This document shows positions 1-11,023 of a stretch of 64,000 nt of DNA, in pieces. The DNA comes from Leclercia adecarboxylata. GTDB lineage: Bacteria > Pseudomonadota > Gammaproteobacteria > Enterobacterales > Enterobacteriaceae. The notes under the pieces are model-generated. The model worked only from the letters and a program-made list of their open reading frames with translations, did no database searches and was not told where the DNA came from. Numbering within the stretch: position 1 is the first letter of the stretch; every line of letters begins with the position of its first letter. The stretch lies in contig DERO01000032.1 of assembly GCA_002360945.1 (NCBI GenBank), forward strand, positions 1 through 64,000. The letters run 5' to 3'. A program made the translations under genes and the position numbers.

Positions 1-3000
1 CGGTCAGCAGCTCTTTCTTGGTATCAAACGAGCTTTTCAGCGACGCCAGTACCTGGCTGTACTGACTCAGCTGTGCGGCATGGCTACGCATCGCCTCACG
101 GGCGCGGGTACGTTCTGCTTCCGCCTGCTCCAGACGGTGGCGCAGCTTCTCGTTCAGATCGCTGTTACCGTTCAGCATTTCCGCTGAATCGGAGTAGCTG
201 AAGTGCGCCCGACGCTGGGCCACTTCGGTCAGGGCAAACGCCTGCTGACGGGCTTCGCGCTGAACCTGCTGGGACCAGGCGTAATCTTCTTTCAGCTGTT
301 CGAACTGTTCCGGGTCGCTCTGCAGGACGGAGAGCATCGGCTCCAGCTTCGCCAGCTGGTTGCCGTGCTGCTGCACAAAGCGCGCGGCTTCCTGCGCTTC
401 ATCGAGGCGCTCCTGGATCTCATCTACCCGATCGGCGAGGGTGTCATCCGCCAGCAGGTTGAGGCGCGGCAGGATGCGGTTCAGGGCAGCAATGCCCTCT
501 TTGGCCTGCTCAAACTGCACGCGGCTCTGCTGGTTGTCGTTTTCGTGGGCGGAAAGCGCGCGTTCCAGCTCGGTACGACGGGTGGTGAACTTGCGGATCT
601 CCGCTTCCGGGTCGGCTTCAAAGGCCACCGCCAGATGGCTGCCGATAAAGCGGCTGAACGCCTGGTGCAGACGCTGGGTTTTCTGAACATCGAAAGAGAG
701 CGTGGCAAAGCGTTCGGACAGCGCCTCGCGCTCGGTATGCAGGCTCTCGATGCGGCTTTCACGCGCGGCGCGGCCAAACAGCGGCAGCGACGGGAAACGC
801 GAATAACGCCACTGGCGATCGGCGATCTTCACCACTACCGCTTTTTCCAGCTCGTCGACGCCAAAGACGCTGTCATCGAACGACTGCGGATCCCCTTCGA
901 TCAGATAGAGATCTTCCGGGCAATCTTCCAGCCCTTCAAGCTGGTCGGCAATCAGCGACAGATCCGGCACCACAATAGCGTGGCGGGACGGGCCGTACAG
1001 CGCGGAGTAGTAAGGCGCATCTTCGAGGCTGACGTCGTCATAGATTTCGGACAGCAGCACGCCGCCAAAACGTTCGGCCAGGGTGTTCAGGCGCGCATCT
1101 TCTGCCCCGCCCGGCTGGCTTAAACGCTCAATTTCTTCGTCGACGGCACGCTTGCGGGCGCCCACTTCATCACGCTCAACGATGGCTTCGCGTTCACGCT
1201 CCAGCAGTTGCTGGAGGTACTCTGTGACGTCCTGGCTGGATTCGAACTCTTCGCCGCACTGCTCGCTGAGCTGGCTGAGGCTGCTCTGGGCGGCCAGCCA
1301 GATCGGCGCACGCTGCATCAGCGTCTGAATCCGCGACTGCAGCTGCTCCAGCTCCTGGCGCAGCTGCATACGCTGCTCGCTGGCGCTGGAAACGCTGTCG
1401 GACAGCGACGCGATACGGGCTTCCAGCTCCTGATGCAGGGCTTCCAGATCGTCAATATCGACCCGTTTGCCGTGACGTTTGCAGAACTCAGCCAGCAGGC
1501 GTTCCGCCTCCTGCTGTTCGCGCAGGCGTTGTTCCAGTTCGTTCAGACGCATGCGCAGCGGCTGAACCTGTTCCGCCATATGGCGCTGGTTGACGCCATC
1601 GCGCAGCAGTTCGCGAGCCACTTCCCACGCCTCGGCGCGCGCCAGCGGGCCGTTAATGGCCGCCACCAGCTGGTAAGCCTGCTCAAACTGGCTGTGCGCG
1701 GTTTGCGCCACGCTCATTTTCTGCTCGAGGTTCAGCAGCTTCTCGGTGGCTTCTTGTTCTTTCGCCTGGAAGGTTTCCAGCCACTGATCCGCGCTCTCCG
1801 GGGTCAGATCCGGCAGATGGCAGAGGTCTTTCGCGCGCTGCAGGGCCTGCAGCGCCTGGTTGTACTGAATGGCGCGGGTTTGCTGAACGTCCAGCGCCTG
1901 CTGGTAATCGGCAAGCTGGCTTTTCAGCTCATCCACTTCCAGCTCGGCGGCTTCGGCGCGGCCTTCGTTCTCTTCCTGCTTGTCGGCAGCTTCGGCCACC
2001 ACTTCGTTCTGCTCTTCCAGACGAATTTGCAGTTCATCGAGATCCGCTTCGTAGCGCTCGATTTTTTCCTGCTGACGCAGCGCGGTCTGGACCAGGTTCA
2101 GGTGATCGCTGGCGGCCTGGTAATCGGCCTCCAGATCCCCTTCCGCCCCGTTGTGCTCGGACAGTTCACGCGCCATCTCGACGTGCTTGTACTGCTCGGA
2201 GGCCAGCTGCTGGCGCGAGGTAAACAGCTCGCGGCGATACTCCAACGCCTGATCGAGATGGATGCGGCGCTCGTTGGCGTGGCGCATATAGTCGGCAGCC
2301 ACATAGTTAGTCGCTTCGCTGATCAGATGCTTGAACAGATCGCGGTCCGACTGGGTGACGCGGATCGCTTCCAGCGTCATGCGGTTTTCACGCAGCGCCG
2401 CTTCCATATCCTGGAAGGCCTTCCGCACGCCGCTGTTCTCCGGCAACAGGTAGTCGCGCAGGGAACGGGTAATGGCGCTGGAGATCCCGCCGTACAGCGA
2501 GGCTTCAATCAGGCGGTAGTACTTACTACGATCCGAAGCCGAGCGCAGACGACGCGCCACCACGCCCAGATCGAACATCAGCGAGTGGTAATCGGTAATG
2601 GAGTTGAACTGCTTAAACTGCACGCCCTCGATGGCTTCCAGCTTGTCTTTCAGCTCCTGGAGGGTCAGCACGCGCGCCTGACGTTCGTTGAGGGTTTCCG
2701 TTAACAGCGAAGTGGGCTGAACGGAAGTTGGCAGTCCCTGAATGGCGAACGGCTTGATATCCACCTTACGGTCACGCCCGGCGACCTGCTGCAGACGCAC
2801 GCCGACGACCACGCGCTGGTGGCGGGAGTTGATCACGTCCAGCACGGAGTAACAGACACCCGCTTTCAGCTTACCGTGCAGACCCTTATCGCGGGAGCCG
2901 CTGGTCGCACCGGCTTCGGTGGTGTTACGGAAGTGCAGCAGCGTCAGATCCGGGATCAGGGCGGTGACGAACGCCGCCATGGTGGTGGATTTCCCTGCCC

Positions 3001-3109
3001 CGTTACCGCCCGAAAGCGTGGTCACCAGCTCATCGAGATCAAAGGTGCGGGCAAAGAAACCGTTCCAGTTAATCAGCGTCAGTGAGCGAAATTTACCGCG
3101 TTCAATCAT
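1..3109 (-). CDS. mukB: Chromosome partition protein MukB (condensin SMC-like subunit), 3' end cut by window
   Basis: Large SMC-like ATPase of the MukBEF condensin, which compacts and segregates the nucleoid. The reading frame runs from an ATG at 3107-3109 to the window edge without a stop, giving about 1036 of the usual roughly 1480 residues. The N-terminal head carries a Walker A motif GGNGAGKST at residues 34-42. It is followed by long heptad-rich coiled coil, the region that corresponds to the hinge, and the start of the returning coil. The C-terminal head with Walker B and signature motif lies outside the window. The start overlaps the mukE stop in TAATG, so translation is probably coupled. 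Near-identity to the E. coli protein over the N-terminus makes the call certain. Confidence 0.98.
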   Translation of the reverse strand, partial: MIERGKFRSLTLINWNGFFARTFDLDELVTTLSGGNGAGKSTTMAAFVTALIPDLTLLHFRNTTEAGATSGSRDKGLHGKLKAGVCYSVLDVINSRHQRVVVGVRLQQVAGRDRKVDIKPFAIQGLPTSVQPTSLLTETLNERQARVLTLQELKDKLEAIEGVQFKQFNSITDYHSLMFDLGVVARRLRSASDRSKYYRLIEASLYGGISSAITRSLRDYLLPENSGVRKAFQDMEAALRENRMTLEAIRVTQSDRDLFKHLISEATNYVAADYMRHANERRIHLDQALEYRRELFTSRQQLASEQYKHVEMARELSEHNGAEGDLEADYQAASDHLNLVQTALRQQEKIERYEADLDELQIRLEEQNEVVAEAADKQEENEGRAEAAELEVDELKSQLADYQQALDVQQTRAIQYNQALQALQRAKDLCHLPDLTPESADQWLETFQAKEQEATEKLLNLEQKMSVAQTAHSQFEQAYQLVAAINGPLARAEAWEVARELLRDGVNQRHMAEQVQPLRMRLNELEQRLREQQEAERLLAEFCKRHGKRVDIDDLEALHQELEARIASLSDSVSSASEQRMQLRQELEQLQSRIQTLMQRAPIWLAAQSSLSQLSEQCGEEFESSQDVTEYLQQLLEREREAIVERDEVGARKRAVDEEIERLSQPGGAEDARLNTLAERFGGVLLSEIYDDVSLEDAPYYSALYGPSRHAIVVPDLSLIADQLEGLEDCPEDLYLIEGDPQSFDDSVFGVDELEKAVVVKIADRQWRYSRFPSLPLFGRAARESRIESLHTEREALSERFATLSFDVQKTQRLHQAFSRFIGSHLAVAFEADPEAEIRKFTTRRTELERALSAHENDNQQSRVQFEQAKEGIAALNRILPRLNLLADDTLADRVDEIQERLDEAQEAARFVQQHGNQLAKLEPMLSVLQSDPEQFEQLKEDYAWSQQVQREARQQAFALTEVAQRRAHFSYSDSAEMLNGNSDLNEKLRHRLEQAEAERTRAREAMRSHAAQLSQYSQVLASLKSSFDTKKELLT

Positions 3110-3813
3110 TACTCTTCCTCCCCGCTATCCGGCTGGTTGTCTTCATGCTCGTCATTGAGCTGCAGATGGTTTTCCACCGGCATTGCTTCGCCATCGCGGA
3201 TCATGCGCAGCTGCGCTTCACGGGCGTCGTCGCCCACGCGCACGTCGGCGCCAAAGCGGAATACCGATTCCGTGATGCGGAATTTACTGCTGTCGTGGCC
3301 CATAAACCACACCATCCCCAGACGGCGCAGACGGTTCAGGGAGGAGCGCACTTTTTCCTGTAACTTCTGACGGTCAACGTCGGAACCGGTGGAGCGGTTG
3401 TTCACCAGCTTCAGCAATTTGCCTTCGTCCGCCAGCGTCAGCAGCTCGTCGTAGAGCTCCTGCTGGGTGAAGATGCCTTCGTTAGCCAGACGCTCCGGGC
3501 TGAGATAGAGGTAACAAAGAATTTTGCCGACCATCATGTCCAGCTCGGACAGCACCGAGCGCGGGATCAGCGTGGTGGAGCGCGGGCGCAGGTAGAAGAA
3601 ACCTTCCGGGGCGCGGATCAGCTCCACGTTATAGCGGGCGTAAAACTCTTCCAGGTATTCCTGAAAATCCATCAAAAAGGCGTGATTATCCAGCTCGTCG
3701 AGACCAATGTGACGACCGGCACGCAGCTGGCTGTCCAGCGCCGGAAAGATCGGATTTGCCAGCGCCTGGGCCAGCTTAACTGGCATCACGTGTTCAATAT
3801 TTGTCAATGACAT
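3109..3813 (-). CDS. mukE: Chromosome partition protein MukE
   Basis: Winged-helix (kite-type) subunit of MukBEF that binds MukF and, with it, bridges the MukB heads. The product is 234 residues, the E. coli length, starting [14 protein letters not shown] and ending in an acidic tail (QPDSGEEE). The frame is open further upstream, but the ATG at 3811-3813 matches the family start. This start lies inside the end of mukF (20-bp overlap), and the stop shares one base with the mukB start. This tight packing fits a fixed-stoichiometry complex made from one mRNA. Confidence 0.98.
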   Translation of the reverse strand: MSLTNIEHVMPVKLAQALANPIFPALDSQLRAGRHIGLDELDNHAFLMDFQEYLEEFYARYNVELIRAPEGFFYLRPRSTTLIPRSVLSELDMMVGKILCYLYLSPERLANEGIFTQQELYDELLTLADEGKLLKLVNNRSTGSDVDRQKLQEKVRSSLNRLRRLGMVWFMGHDSSKFRITESVFRFGADVRVGDDAREAQLRMIRDGEAMPVENHLQLNDEHEDNQPDSGEEE

Positions 3814-5116
3814 GCGCCTGTACCTTGGCTCCGTAATCGTTAATCGGCTGCCACTTCGGCGGCAGGCCGGTGAAATCTGCTTGCGCGACGCCCAGGCGGA
3901 CCGCCTGATCAACCACGATGCGGGCAATATCAAAATGGCGCGCACGCGGGTATTGCGCGAGGTAGTCGCGTACCACCAGACCGAGATCCAGCGGGGTGTT
4001 TTTGGCTTTGAAGATCGCCAGCTGCGCCTCGATCATCGCCGCAAGCTGTTCCCGAATTTCGTTAAACTCTTCATATTCCAGATCGGCCGGCAGCTCGCCG
4101 GTCACCTCTTCATCGCGCAGGCTCATCTCTTCGTCACGCATATCGAGCAGACGGTCGGCACTGGCGTAGGTCAGCGCCCACGGTGCATCGAAGTAGGTCT
4201 GGACCGACTGGCGCAGACGCTGGGCAAAGACGCGGTTTTTATCCATATCGATGGCGGTACGAATAAATTTATGCACGTGGCGGTCGTAACCGATCCACAG
4301 GTCGATAGACTGCTGGCCCCAGCTGATAATACGGTCGAGTTTACTTTGCAGGTCGAAGACCAGACGATCGACAAAATGCAGGTTGTCATGGGCCAGGGTG
4401 GCATCCTGGATGCGCAGCAGGTTGGCCTGCAGCTTGTCGCCCGCGGCCTCCAGCGTATCCTGCAGTTCACGCAGGGTACCGGAAGTTTCTGACAGCAGCA
4501 TTTCGCAGCTTGAGATCGCCGCCCGCCAGTCTTTGTTCAGCAACTGGGCGATGTCATCCTTCACCAGCTGCTGCTGCTCATCCATGATGCGCTGGGTCAG
4601 ATCGATGCTGTCGAAGATTTCGGCCACCGAATATTTCAGCGGCGCGTAGACGTTGCGGTGCCAGTGGAACTCGTCGCCGTCTTCGTCAGCGGCATCGGCC
4701 GCACGCTTCAGTTCGCCCGCCACAATGGAGAGCTGCATCGAGAGACGCAGGGTTGAGAATTCGCGCTGGCGAATGTAGTAGTCGGTGATGCCGATGCCCA
4801 GCGGCGTCAGGCGATAGATGGCGTTTCCTTCCGCCTGTTCGCTGGTAAAGCGGTTCAGCAGACGTTGACGCACCATATCGTTAATCGCGTTATTAGCACG
4901 CACATTAATGGTTTCGCTGGTTTGCTCAAACGCATCACTGACATGGCGGAACGCATCCACCAGTTCGCCCTCGCTCATTTCTCCATCCAGCCGTTCGCCG
5001 TTCAGCGTGGCAACCGCCAGCAGAAAAGAGAGTCTGTCTACCGGCAGCGAGAGGGAGAAATCGTTTTTTCGGGCCCAGGCAACCAGTTCGGGGACTGTCT
5101 GGGAAAATTCACTCAT
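3794..5116 (-). CDS. mukF: Chromosome partition protein MukF (kleisin)
   Basis: Kleisin subunit of the MukBEF condensin. In the family, an N-terminal winged-helix domain dimerises, a helical middle region binds MukE, and a C-terminal winged helix contacts the MukB head. The 440-residue product matches the E. coli length and sequence ([19 protein letters not shown] at the start). It overlaps cmoM upstream by 4 bp and mukE downstream by 20 bp. The order cmoM-mukF-mukE-mukB is the standard enterobacterial operon. Confidence 0.98.
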   Translation of the reverse strand: MSEFSQTVPELVAWARKNDFSLSLPVDRLSFLLAVATLNGERLDGEMSEGELVDAFRHVSDAFEQTSETINVRANNAINDMVRQRLLNRFTSEQAEGNAIYRLTPLGIGITDYYIRQREFSTLRLSMQLSIVAGELKRAADAADEDGDEFHWHRNVYAPLKYSVAEIFDSIDLTQRIMDEQQQLVKDDIAQLLNKDWRAAISSCEMLLSETSGTLRELQDTLEAAGDKLQANLLRIQDATLAHDNLHFVDRLVFDLQSKLDRIISWGQQSIDLWIGYDRHVHKFIRTAIDMDKNRVFAQRLRQSVQTYFDAPWALTYASADRLLDMRDEEMSLRDEEVTGELPADLEYEEFNEIREQLAAMIEAQLAIFKAKNTPLDLGLVVRDYLAQYPRARHFDIARIVVDQAVRLGVAQADFTGLPPKWQPINDYGAKVQAHVIDKY

Positions 5117-5898
5117 AAGTTATCCTTGCTCTGCGGCTTGTACGCGGTGACGTGTATGTAGCGGCCAAGGCTAATCCAGGGCTCCTGGCGACAGTACCGC
5201 GTCTCTAATTCTGTGAGGGCGTCAAAGCACTCATGCTGCTTTTGTTTATCACGCAGATAATCGTGAAACACCCTGATGCCGGTTTTCCCGGCGATCTGCC
5301 AGCCCATCGCTTCCAGCCAGGCGTAAACCTGCTGCGGATCGCGCGGAAAGTCCGGTGAAAGCGTGCGCCGTTTCTTTTTGTACATGCCCTGCTGCACATA
5401 GCCAAAATTGCCCACCAGCACGTTACGCATCAGCAGGCCATTGGCGTTGTAGAACATCAGCGACAGCGCGCCGCCGGGGCAGAGTATCGACCACAGCGTC
5501 TGCAACAGCGCCTGGGGATCGGCTACCCACTCCAGCACCGCATGAGACAATATCAGATCAACCGGGCTTTCCAAATGTTGAGCGATGTCCTGAGCGGCGC
5601 AATGTATAAATTGCATGTTATCGCTCACACCTTTCTCCGCCGCGGCGCTTTCGGCCCGGGCGATCATCTCTGCCGACAGGTCGCAAAGAATGACATGGTG
5701 TCCGCGTTCGGCCATTTTTATCGCCGTCTGACCTTCACCGCCGCCAGCATCGAGAACGCGCAATTTTTTCGATCCAAAGCGGGCAAGCAAGATGTCCAGA
5801 TCCTGCCAGAGGATCGTTTGACGCAGCTGGCCCTTGGTCGTGCCATAAATATTGCGGGCAAACTTTTCCGCGATGTCATCAAAATTGCGATCCCGCAT
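5113..5898 (-). CDS. cmoM: tRNA 5-carboxymethoxyuridine methyltransferase CmoM (SmtA)
   Basis: SAM-dependent methyltransferase that methylates the carboxymethoxy group of cmo5U34 in a subset of tRNAs to give mcmo5U. The class I SAM-binding motif VLDAGGGEG is at residues 48-56. The chosen start (ATG at 5896-5898, [13 protein letters not shown]) matches the E. coli N-terminus and gives 261 residues; the frame stays open 9 codons further upstream. It is the first gene of the muk operon and overlaps mukF by 4 bp (ATGA). Older literature calls it SmtA. Confidence 0.96.
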   Translation of the reverse strand: MRDRNFDDIAEKFARNIYGTTKGQLRQTILWQDLDILLARFGSKKLRVLDAGGGEGQTAIKMAERGHHVILCDLSAEMIARAESAAAEKGVSDNMQFIHCAAQDIAQHLESPVDLILSHAVLEWVADPQALLQTLWSILCPGGALSLMFYNANGLLMRNVLVGNFGYVQQGMYKKKRRTLSPDFPRDPQQVYAWLEAMGWQIAGKTGIRVFHDYLRDKQKQHECFDALTELETRYCRQEPWISLGRYIHVTAYKPQSKDNL

Positions 5899-6022
5899 TG
5901 GGAGAGCTCCACCCGCTAACAACAAAACCGCTATTTTGTCACAGCCGGGCGGAGAATGAACCTCTCTGGTGTAATATCGCTAACAATCCTCAGCTGTATG
6001 GTCAAAAAAGGAGCCAGAAAGG

Positions 6023-6802
6023 ATGCTTTTTACCCTAAAAAAATATATTGGCGGCATGATGCTTCCCCTCCCTCTTCTTCTGCTGTGTATCGCGCTGGGC
6101 CTGGGATTGCTGTGGTTCAGCCGCTTTCAGAAGACCGGCAAAATTATCACCACCGCAGGCTGGCTGGTACTGCTGCTGCTGAGCCTGCAGCCGGTGGCTG
6201 ACGGGCTGCTACGTCCGGTGGAAGATAAGTACCCGACCTGGCAGGGAAATCAGAAGGTTGCGTACATTGTGGTGCTCGGCGGCGGCTATACCTGGGATCC
6301 AGACTGGGCCCCCAGCTCTAATCTGATTAATAACAGCCTGCCGCGTCTCAATGAAGGGATGCGCCTGTGGCTGGCGAATCCCGGTTCGAAGATGATCTTC
6401 ACCGGGGCGGCGGCGCAAAGCAATCCGGTGAGTACCGCCGAGGCCGGGGCGCGCGTGGCGCAGTCGTTGGGCGTGCCGCGCGAGGACATTATCACCCTCG
6501 ACAGCCCGAAAGATACCGAAGAGGAAGCCGCAGCGGTGAAGCATGCCATCGGCGATGCGCCGTTCCTGCTGGTGACGTCGGCCTCGCATCTGCCACGGGC
6601 GATGATCTTCTTTGAACAGCAGGGGTTGCACCCACTGCCTGCCCCCGCTAACCAAATGGCGATTAGCGCCCCGCTCAACCCCTGGGAACGGATGATTCCG
6701 TCCCCGGTCTGGCTGATGCACAGCGATCGTGTGGTTTATGAGACGCTCGGACGCGTCTGGCAGTGGCTGAAGGGCCCGTCAGACGAGCCAGGGAAGGAGT
6801 GA
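6023..6802 (+). CDS. elyC: Envelope biogenesis factor ElyC (DUF218)
   Basis: Inner-membrane protein needed for normal peptidoglycan assembly at low temperature in E. coli. It has 259 residues, the K-12 length. Two hydrophobic segments near residues 12-32 and 44-58 anchor it. The DUF218 domain follows, with VVLGGG at 83-88 and the conserved TSASHLPRA at 185-193. It is transcribed divergently from cmoM across a 124-bp gap, with an AGGAG-like site upstream of the ATG. Its last 24 bp overlap the end of the convergent ycbJ. Confidence 0.95.
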   Translation: MLFTLKKYIGGMMLPLPLLLLCIALGLGLLWFSRFQKTGKIITTAGWLVLLLLSLQPVADGLLRPVEDKYPTWQGNQKVAYIVVLGGGYTWDPDWAPSSNLINNSLPRLNEGMRLWLANPGSKMIFTGAAAQSNPVSTAEAGARVAQSLGVPREDIITLDSPKDTEEEAAAVKHAIGDAPFLLVTSASHLPRAMIFFEQQGLHPLPAPANQMAISAPLNPWERMIPSPVWLMHSDRVVYETLGRVWQWLKGPSDEPGKE

Positions 6803-7672
6803 TTTCGACGCCAGATCGAAGTTGGCGCGGTTAAAGCGTCCGGTATTGACCAGCTGCGCCACTTCGTCCCACAGCAGATACAGCCAGCGCCGCCAGAGGA
6901 ATGACTCTGAGACCGGCGCGCGCTGCAGATAGTGCCAGAGCAGATCTTCTGCCTGCCCGCTCTCGCTCAGGCGAAACAGTTCATACTCCCGCGGGGCCCA
7001 CAGCATTATTCCGGGCCCGACCATCGCCAGCAGCTGATCGCTGCGCGGATCCTTGAGCATACTGCGCAGGGTAAAGTTGCCGTGGATCAGCACGCTGTTG
7101 TCGTTGAAACCTTCAAACAGGGTCGGGAGACATTCTCGGGTCCGAAACAGGATCCGTTTATCCTGCATGGTCAGGCCGGTATTACGGTACTGGTTTAGCG
7201 TTCCCCACAACACCTCGACCCGCTGGCGATACCAGAGCGGCCAGAGATTCTCCTGGGTGCTGTCCACCGCCCCGACCAGCCCGCCGCTGTCCATCCGGTG
7301 CCAGGCCAGCAGCGCCTCGACAATCTGATCTTTGAGCTGCTCCCAGCGTTCAGGCGTGCGGGCCGGGGCTTCAACCGGGACGCCGCGCAGGCGTTCCAGC
7401 AGCAGCACGTCAGGCCCCGGATGCTCTTCATGGGTCATCACGCCATAGACGGTCGGCATTCTCACCGTACCGCTGCGGGCCAGCATGGAAATTTTCCACG
7501 CCAGCTGTCGGGCAACATCCGGTGAAGTGAAGCTTCGCGCCAGTAACGGCATGGGGTTTCCCTGGCTGTCATATAACGACCACAGCGTGGTATCCGCTTT
7601 TTCATGCACACATTCCACACGGCTCAGTTTTTCACCCAGCAGATGGCTGAGTTCGGCACGCAGCTGTTCCAT
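6779..7672 (-). CDS. ycbJ: YcbJ, APH/ChoK-like phosphotransferase-fold protein (probable pseudokinase)
   Basis: 297-residue protein closely matching E. coli YcbJ, with an aminoglycoside phosphotransferase-like fold. Its function is unknown. Active kinases of this fold have HGD...N and a later metal-binding IDW/DFG-like Asp. Here the catalytic-loop position reads HGNF (197-200), with Asn for Asp, and the later site reads VGPG (218-221) with no Asp. Both changes are also in E. coli YcbJ, so this is a family trait, not decay. It is downstream of kdsB behind a terminator hairpin, and converges on elyC with a 24-bp overlap. Confidence 0.93.
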   Translation of the reverse strand: MEQLRAELSHLLGEKLSRVECVHEKADTTLWSLYDSQGNPMPLLARSFTSPDVARQLAWKISMLARSGTVRMPTVYGVMTHEEHPGPDVLLLERLRGVPVEAPARTPERWEQLKDQIVEALLAWHRMDSGGLVGAVDSTQENLWPLWYRQRVEVLWGTLNQYRNTGLTMQDKRILFRTRECLPTLFEGFNDNSVLIHGNFTLRSMLKDPRSDQLLAMVGPGIMLWAPREYELFRLSESGQAEDLLWHYLQRAPVSESFLWRRWLYLLWDEVAQLVNTGRFNRANFDLASKSLLPWLV

Positions 7673-7756
7673 TTTAGATTACCCCCATTAAGACTACTGC
7701 TTTTATAATGAGCGTCTGGCGGGCGGATGTCACTCTTGTGAGGCGATTCTGATGAA

Positions 7757-7797
7757 GAAATTCGGAAGAAAAGCATCCCCCCGGATGAGGGGATGGC
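7757..7797 (-). terminator. Rho-independent terminator after kdsB
   Basis: A perfect 7-bp stem (CATCCCC/GGGGATG, 7774-7780 with 7789-7795) lies just past the kdsB stop. On the minus strand it is followed by a T-rich tract (CTTTTCTT). Confidence 0.7.
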
Positions 7798-7802
7798 GGG
7801 GA

Positions 7803-8728
<926 letters not shown>

Positions 8729-8773
8729 AGTTCCTCCGTATCAATAATTGTTAAAGCTTACCATATTCCTTTT

Positions 8774-10003
8774 TCAGACCGCGTCTATTTCCCAGCCACT
8801 TCGACAGGCAGCAAAAAGCCCGTCAGGAAGATGGCCCAACGCGATCCGTGTTGCCCCCTGCCAGCCCGCAAAATCGCTGATTGCGGCGGTGAGCCCCTTT
8901 TCCAGCGCGGCGCTGACTTTCACGCCCTCTTCCAGATAAAGGGCGATAATCTGCAGCTCACCGGTTTTACGGTGCATTTTGGCATCCATCCGCCCCACTA
9001 ACTGTCCTTTGTGAAGTAGGGGCAGGACGAAATAGCCGTACTGGCGTTTCGGGGCCGGGGTATAGCACTCCAGCCGGTAGCTGAATTTAAACAGCTGTTC
9101 TGCACGCTTGCGATCCCAGACTACCGGATCAAAGGGCGACAGGACGGCGCTGTGGGTGGCGGTGAGTTTCCCCTCTTCGGCGAGGGGAAGCAGCGGCAGC
9201 AGATCGGCATGCAGCCACATCTCTCCCAGCGTCTGTACCTCGACGCGGAGCACCTGCTGCTGCGCCTGCCAGCGCTCAAGCAGCGGAGCGAGCACCGGGT
9301 GGCGCAGGCGATAATAATCGGCCAACCACTGGGCGCGGAAAATACCCAGGCTGCGGGCGCTGTTTTCCAGCATCACGGCCTCGGCCACCGCCTGGGTCAT
9401 CATATCCCGCTCGTCATCCCACTCCGGCATCACCCGATGAGTAAGATCGTAAACCCGCTGGAAGTTACGTCTTTCGACCACCATCACCTGTCCGGCGGTA
9501 AACAGCCCCTCAAGATGCCGTTTATGCGGCTTCCATTCCCACCATCCGCTGGCCCCTTTGCGGGGATGTTCGAAATCGGCGGAACGTACCGGCCCCTTCT
9601 CGTGAATATGGGCGATCAGCTGCTCGATCTCCTCCGCGTGCTCCTGCATCCAGGCCTGGCGATATTTCCAGCCCATTTTGTCGGGGGAGAGCATCCGGTG
9701 ACGTACCAGGGCAAAATCGCTGCGCGGCAGGAAGCACGCCTCATGCGCCCAGTACTCCATCAGCTCGCCCTGACGCAGCGCGTTATCCAGCCACTCGGGC
9801 TGATAGCGGCCGAGACGGCTGAACAGCACCAGATACGGGCTGCGGGCAACGATATTGATGGTGTCGATCTGCAGCAGCGACATGCGCTGGATGGTGGTAA
9901 GAATATCGGCGGGCTGAGCACGGCGCAGGGGCTTTTTCAAAAGCCCCTGCGCGGCAAGATGAAGATGACGTGCGGCTGAAAGCGTGAGTTGCGGTAAAGC
10001 CAT
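8774..10003 (-). CDS. ycaQ: YcaQ, interstrand crosslink DNA glycosylase (HTH_42 family)
   Basis: DNA glycosylase of the AlkX/AlkZ-type winged-helix family. E. coli YcaQ unhooks nitrogen-mustard interstrand crosslinks. The product is 409 residues against 410 in K-12, with strongly conserved blocks RMSLLQIDTINIVARSPYLV near residues 40-60, MEYWAHEACF, and ECYTPAPKRQYGYFVLPLL in the C-terminal third. It sits between ycaR and lpxK with short gaps (45 and 15 bp), so it may share transcripts with lpxK. The start at 10003 aligns with the E. coli start. Confidence 0.94.
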   Translation of the reverse strand: MALPQLTLSAARHLHLAAQGLLKKPLRRAQPADILTTIQRMSLLQIDTINIVARSPYLVLFSRLGRYQPEWLDNALRQGELMEYWAHEACFLPRSDFALVRHRMLSPDKMGWKYRQAWMQEHAEEIEQLIAHIHEKGPVRSADFEHPRKGASGWWEWKPHKRHLEGLFTAGQVMVVERRNFQRVYDLTHRVMPEWDDERDMMTQAVAEAVMLENSARSLGIFRAQWLADYYRLRHPVLAPLLERWQAQQQVLRVEVQTLGEMWLHADLLPLLPLAEEGKLTATHSAVLSPFDPVVWDRKRAEQLFKFSYRLECYTPAPKRQYGYFVLPLLHKGQLVGRMDAKMHRKTGELQIIALYLEEGVKVSAALEKGLTAAISDFAGWQGATRIALGHLPDGLFAACRSGWEIDAV

Positions 10004-10018
10004 GCCATTTCCTGTCAG

Positions 10019-11023
10019 TTAGTGCGCGGACGAAACCTCGTTAACCTGGCCTGCGAGGGCGATAAGTTCCTGTATCAGTCGTTCAGGCTGTTCACCCTGC
10101 AGTTCAGCGTCAACCGGTAAATACCACCAGTTGTCGCGGGCAAACGCGCGGCATTTCACCGCATCTTTTTCGGTCATGATCAGCGTCTGACCGGGGGCGG
10201 TAAAGCCAGCTACCTGCTCGAGGCTAAGCGCCTGATGGTCGGCCAGCGGCACCGTATTGAGGAGCCGGGCACCGCAGGCGTCGAGAGTGGCGAAAAAACG
10301 CGGGGGATGACCGATCCCGGCCATCGCCACCAGATTGTTAAGTTCAGCGACGTCGCGCCGTTCACCGGTCAGCAGATTTACGGCCTGGCCAGGACGGAGT
10401 TGCATCGGGATCTCCCCCGCCTGCGCCGTACCGCCATTGACGATGACCGCATCCACAGAATCTAAGCGAGACGCACGCTCGCGCATCGGCCCGGCCGGTA
10501 ACCACCAGCCGTTACCAAAGCGGCGCACGCCGTCGATCACCACAATCTCTTTATCCCGGGCCAGGGCGTAGTGCTGCAGCCCATCGTCGGTGATCACAAT
10601 CTGCACATCCGCCTGAGTCAGCAAAGCCTGAACCGCCTCGCTGCGCACCGGCGAGACCGCTACCGGCGCACCGGTGCGCTGAAAGATCAGCACCGGCTCA
10701 TCCCCTGCTTGCGCAGTGGTGGTTTGCGCGGTCAACAGCAGCGGATAGCGCTCCGCCTTACCGCCGTACCCCCGGGAGACGACCCCGACGCGGATCCCGC
10801 GTTGGGTCAGCTGTTCTACCAGCCAGATCACCACCGGCGTTTTGCCGTTGCCGCCAGCGGTGAGGTTACCCACCACCACCACCGGTACGGGAGCACGCCA
10901 GGCCCGTTTGAGCCCCACTTTATAGCTGAGGCGGATCAGGCCGCTGACCAGGCCATACAGCCAGGAGAGCGGCAACAGCAGCAGCCAGAGCGGAGACTCA
11001 CCGGACCAGATGCGGGCAATCAT
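10019..11023 (-). CDS. lpxK: Tetraacyldisaccharide 4'-kinase LpxK
   Basis: Inner-membrane kinase that phosphorylates the 4' position of the lipid A precursor to form lipid IVA. It has 334 residues, against 328 in E. coli. An N-terminal hydrophobic segment (about 11-30) is followed by the P-loop TAGGNGKT at 55-62 and by the DDGLQH motif near residues 153-158. It overlaps msbA by 4 bp (ATGA), the conserved msbA-lpxK operon that makes and flips lipid A. Confidence 0.97.
   Translation of the reverse strand: MIARIWSGESPLWLLLLPLSWLYGLVSGLIRLSYKVGLKRAWRAPVPVVVVGNLTAGGNGKTPVVIWLVEQLTQRGIRVGVVSRGYGGKAERYPLLLTAQTTTAQAGDEPVLIFQRTGAPVAVSPVRSEAVQALLTQADVQIVITDDGLQHYALARDKEIVVIDGVRRFGNGWWLPAGPMRERASRLDSVDAVIVNGGTAQAGEIPMQLRPGQAVNLLTGERRDVAELNNLVAMAGIGHPPRFFATLDACGARLLNTVPLADHQALSLEQVAGFTAPGQTLIMTEKDAVKCRAFARDNWWYLPVDAELQGEQPERLIQELIALAGQVNEVSSAH

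Noticed and set aside
1208..2704. 498-codon plus-strand frame opposite mukB
   Set aside because: Antisense shadow of the mukB coiled-coil region, Leu/Gln/Arg-rich without domains.
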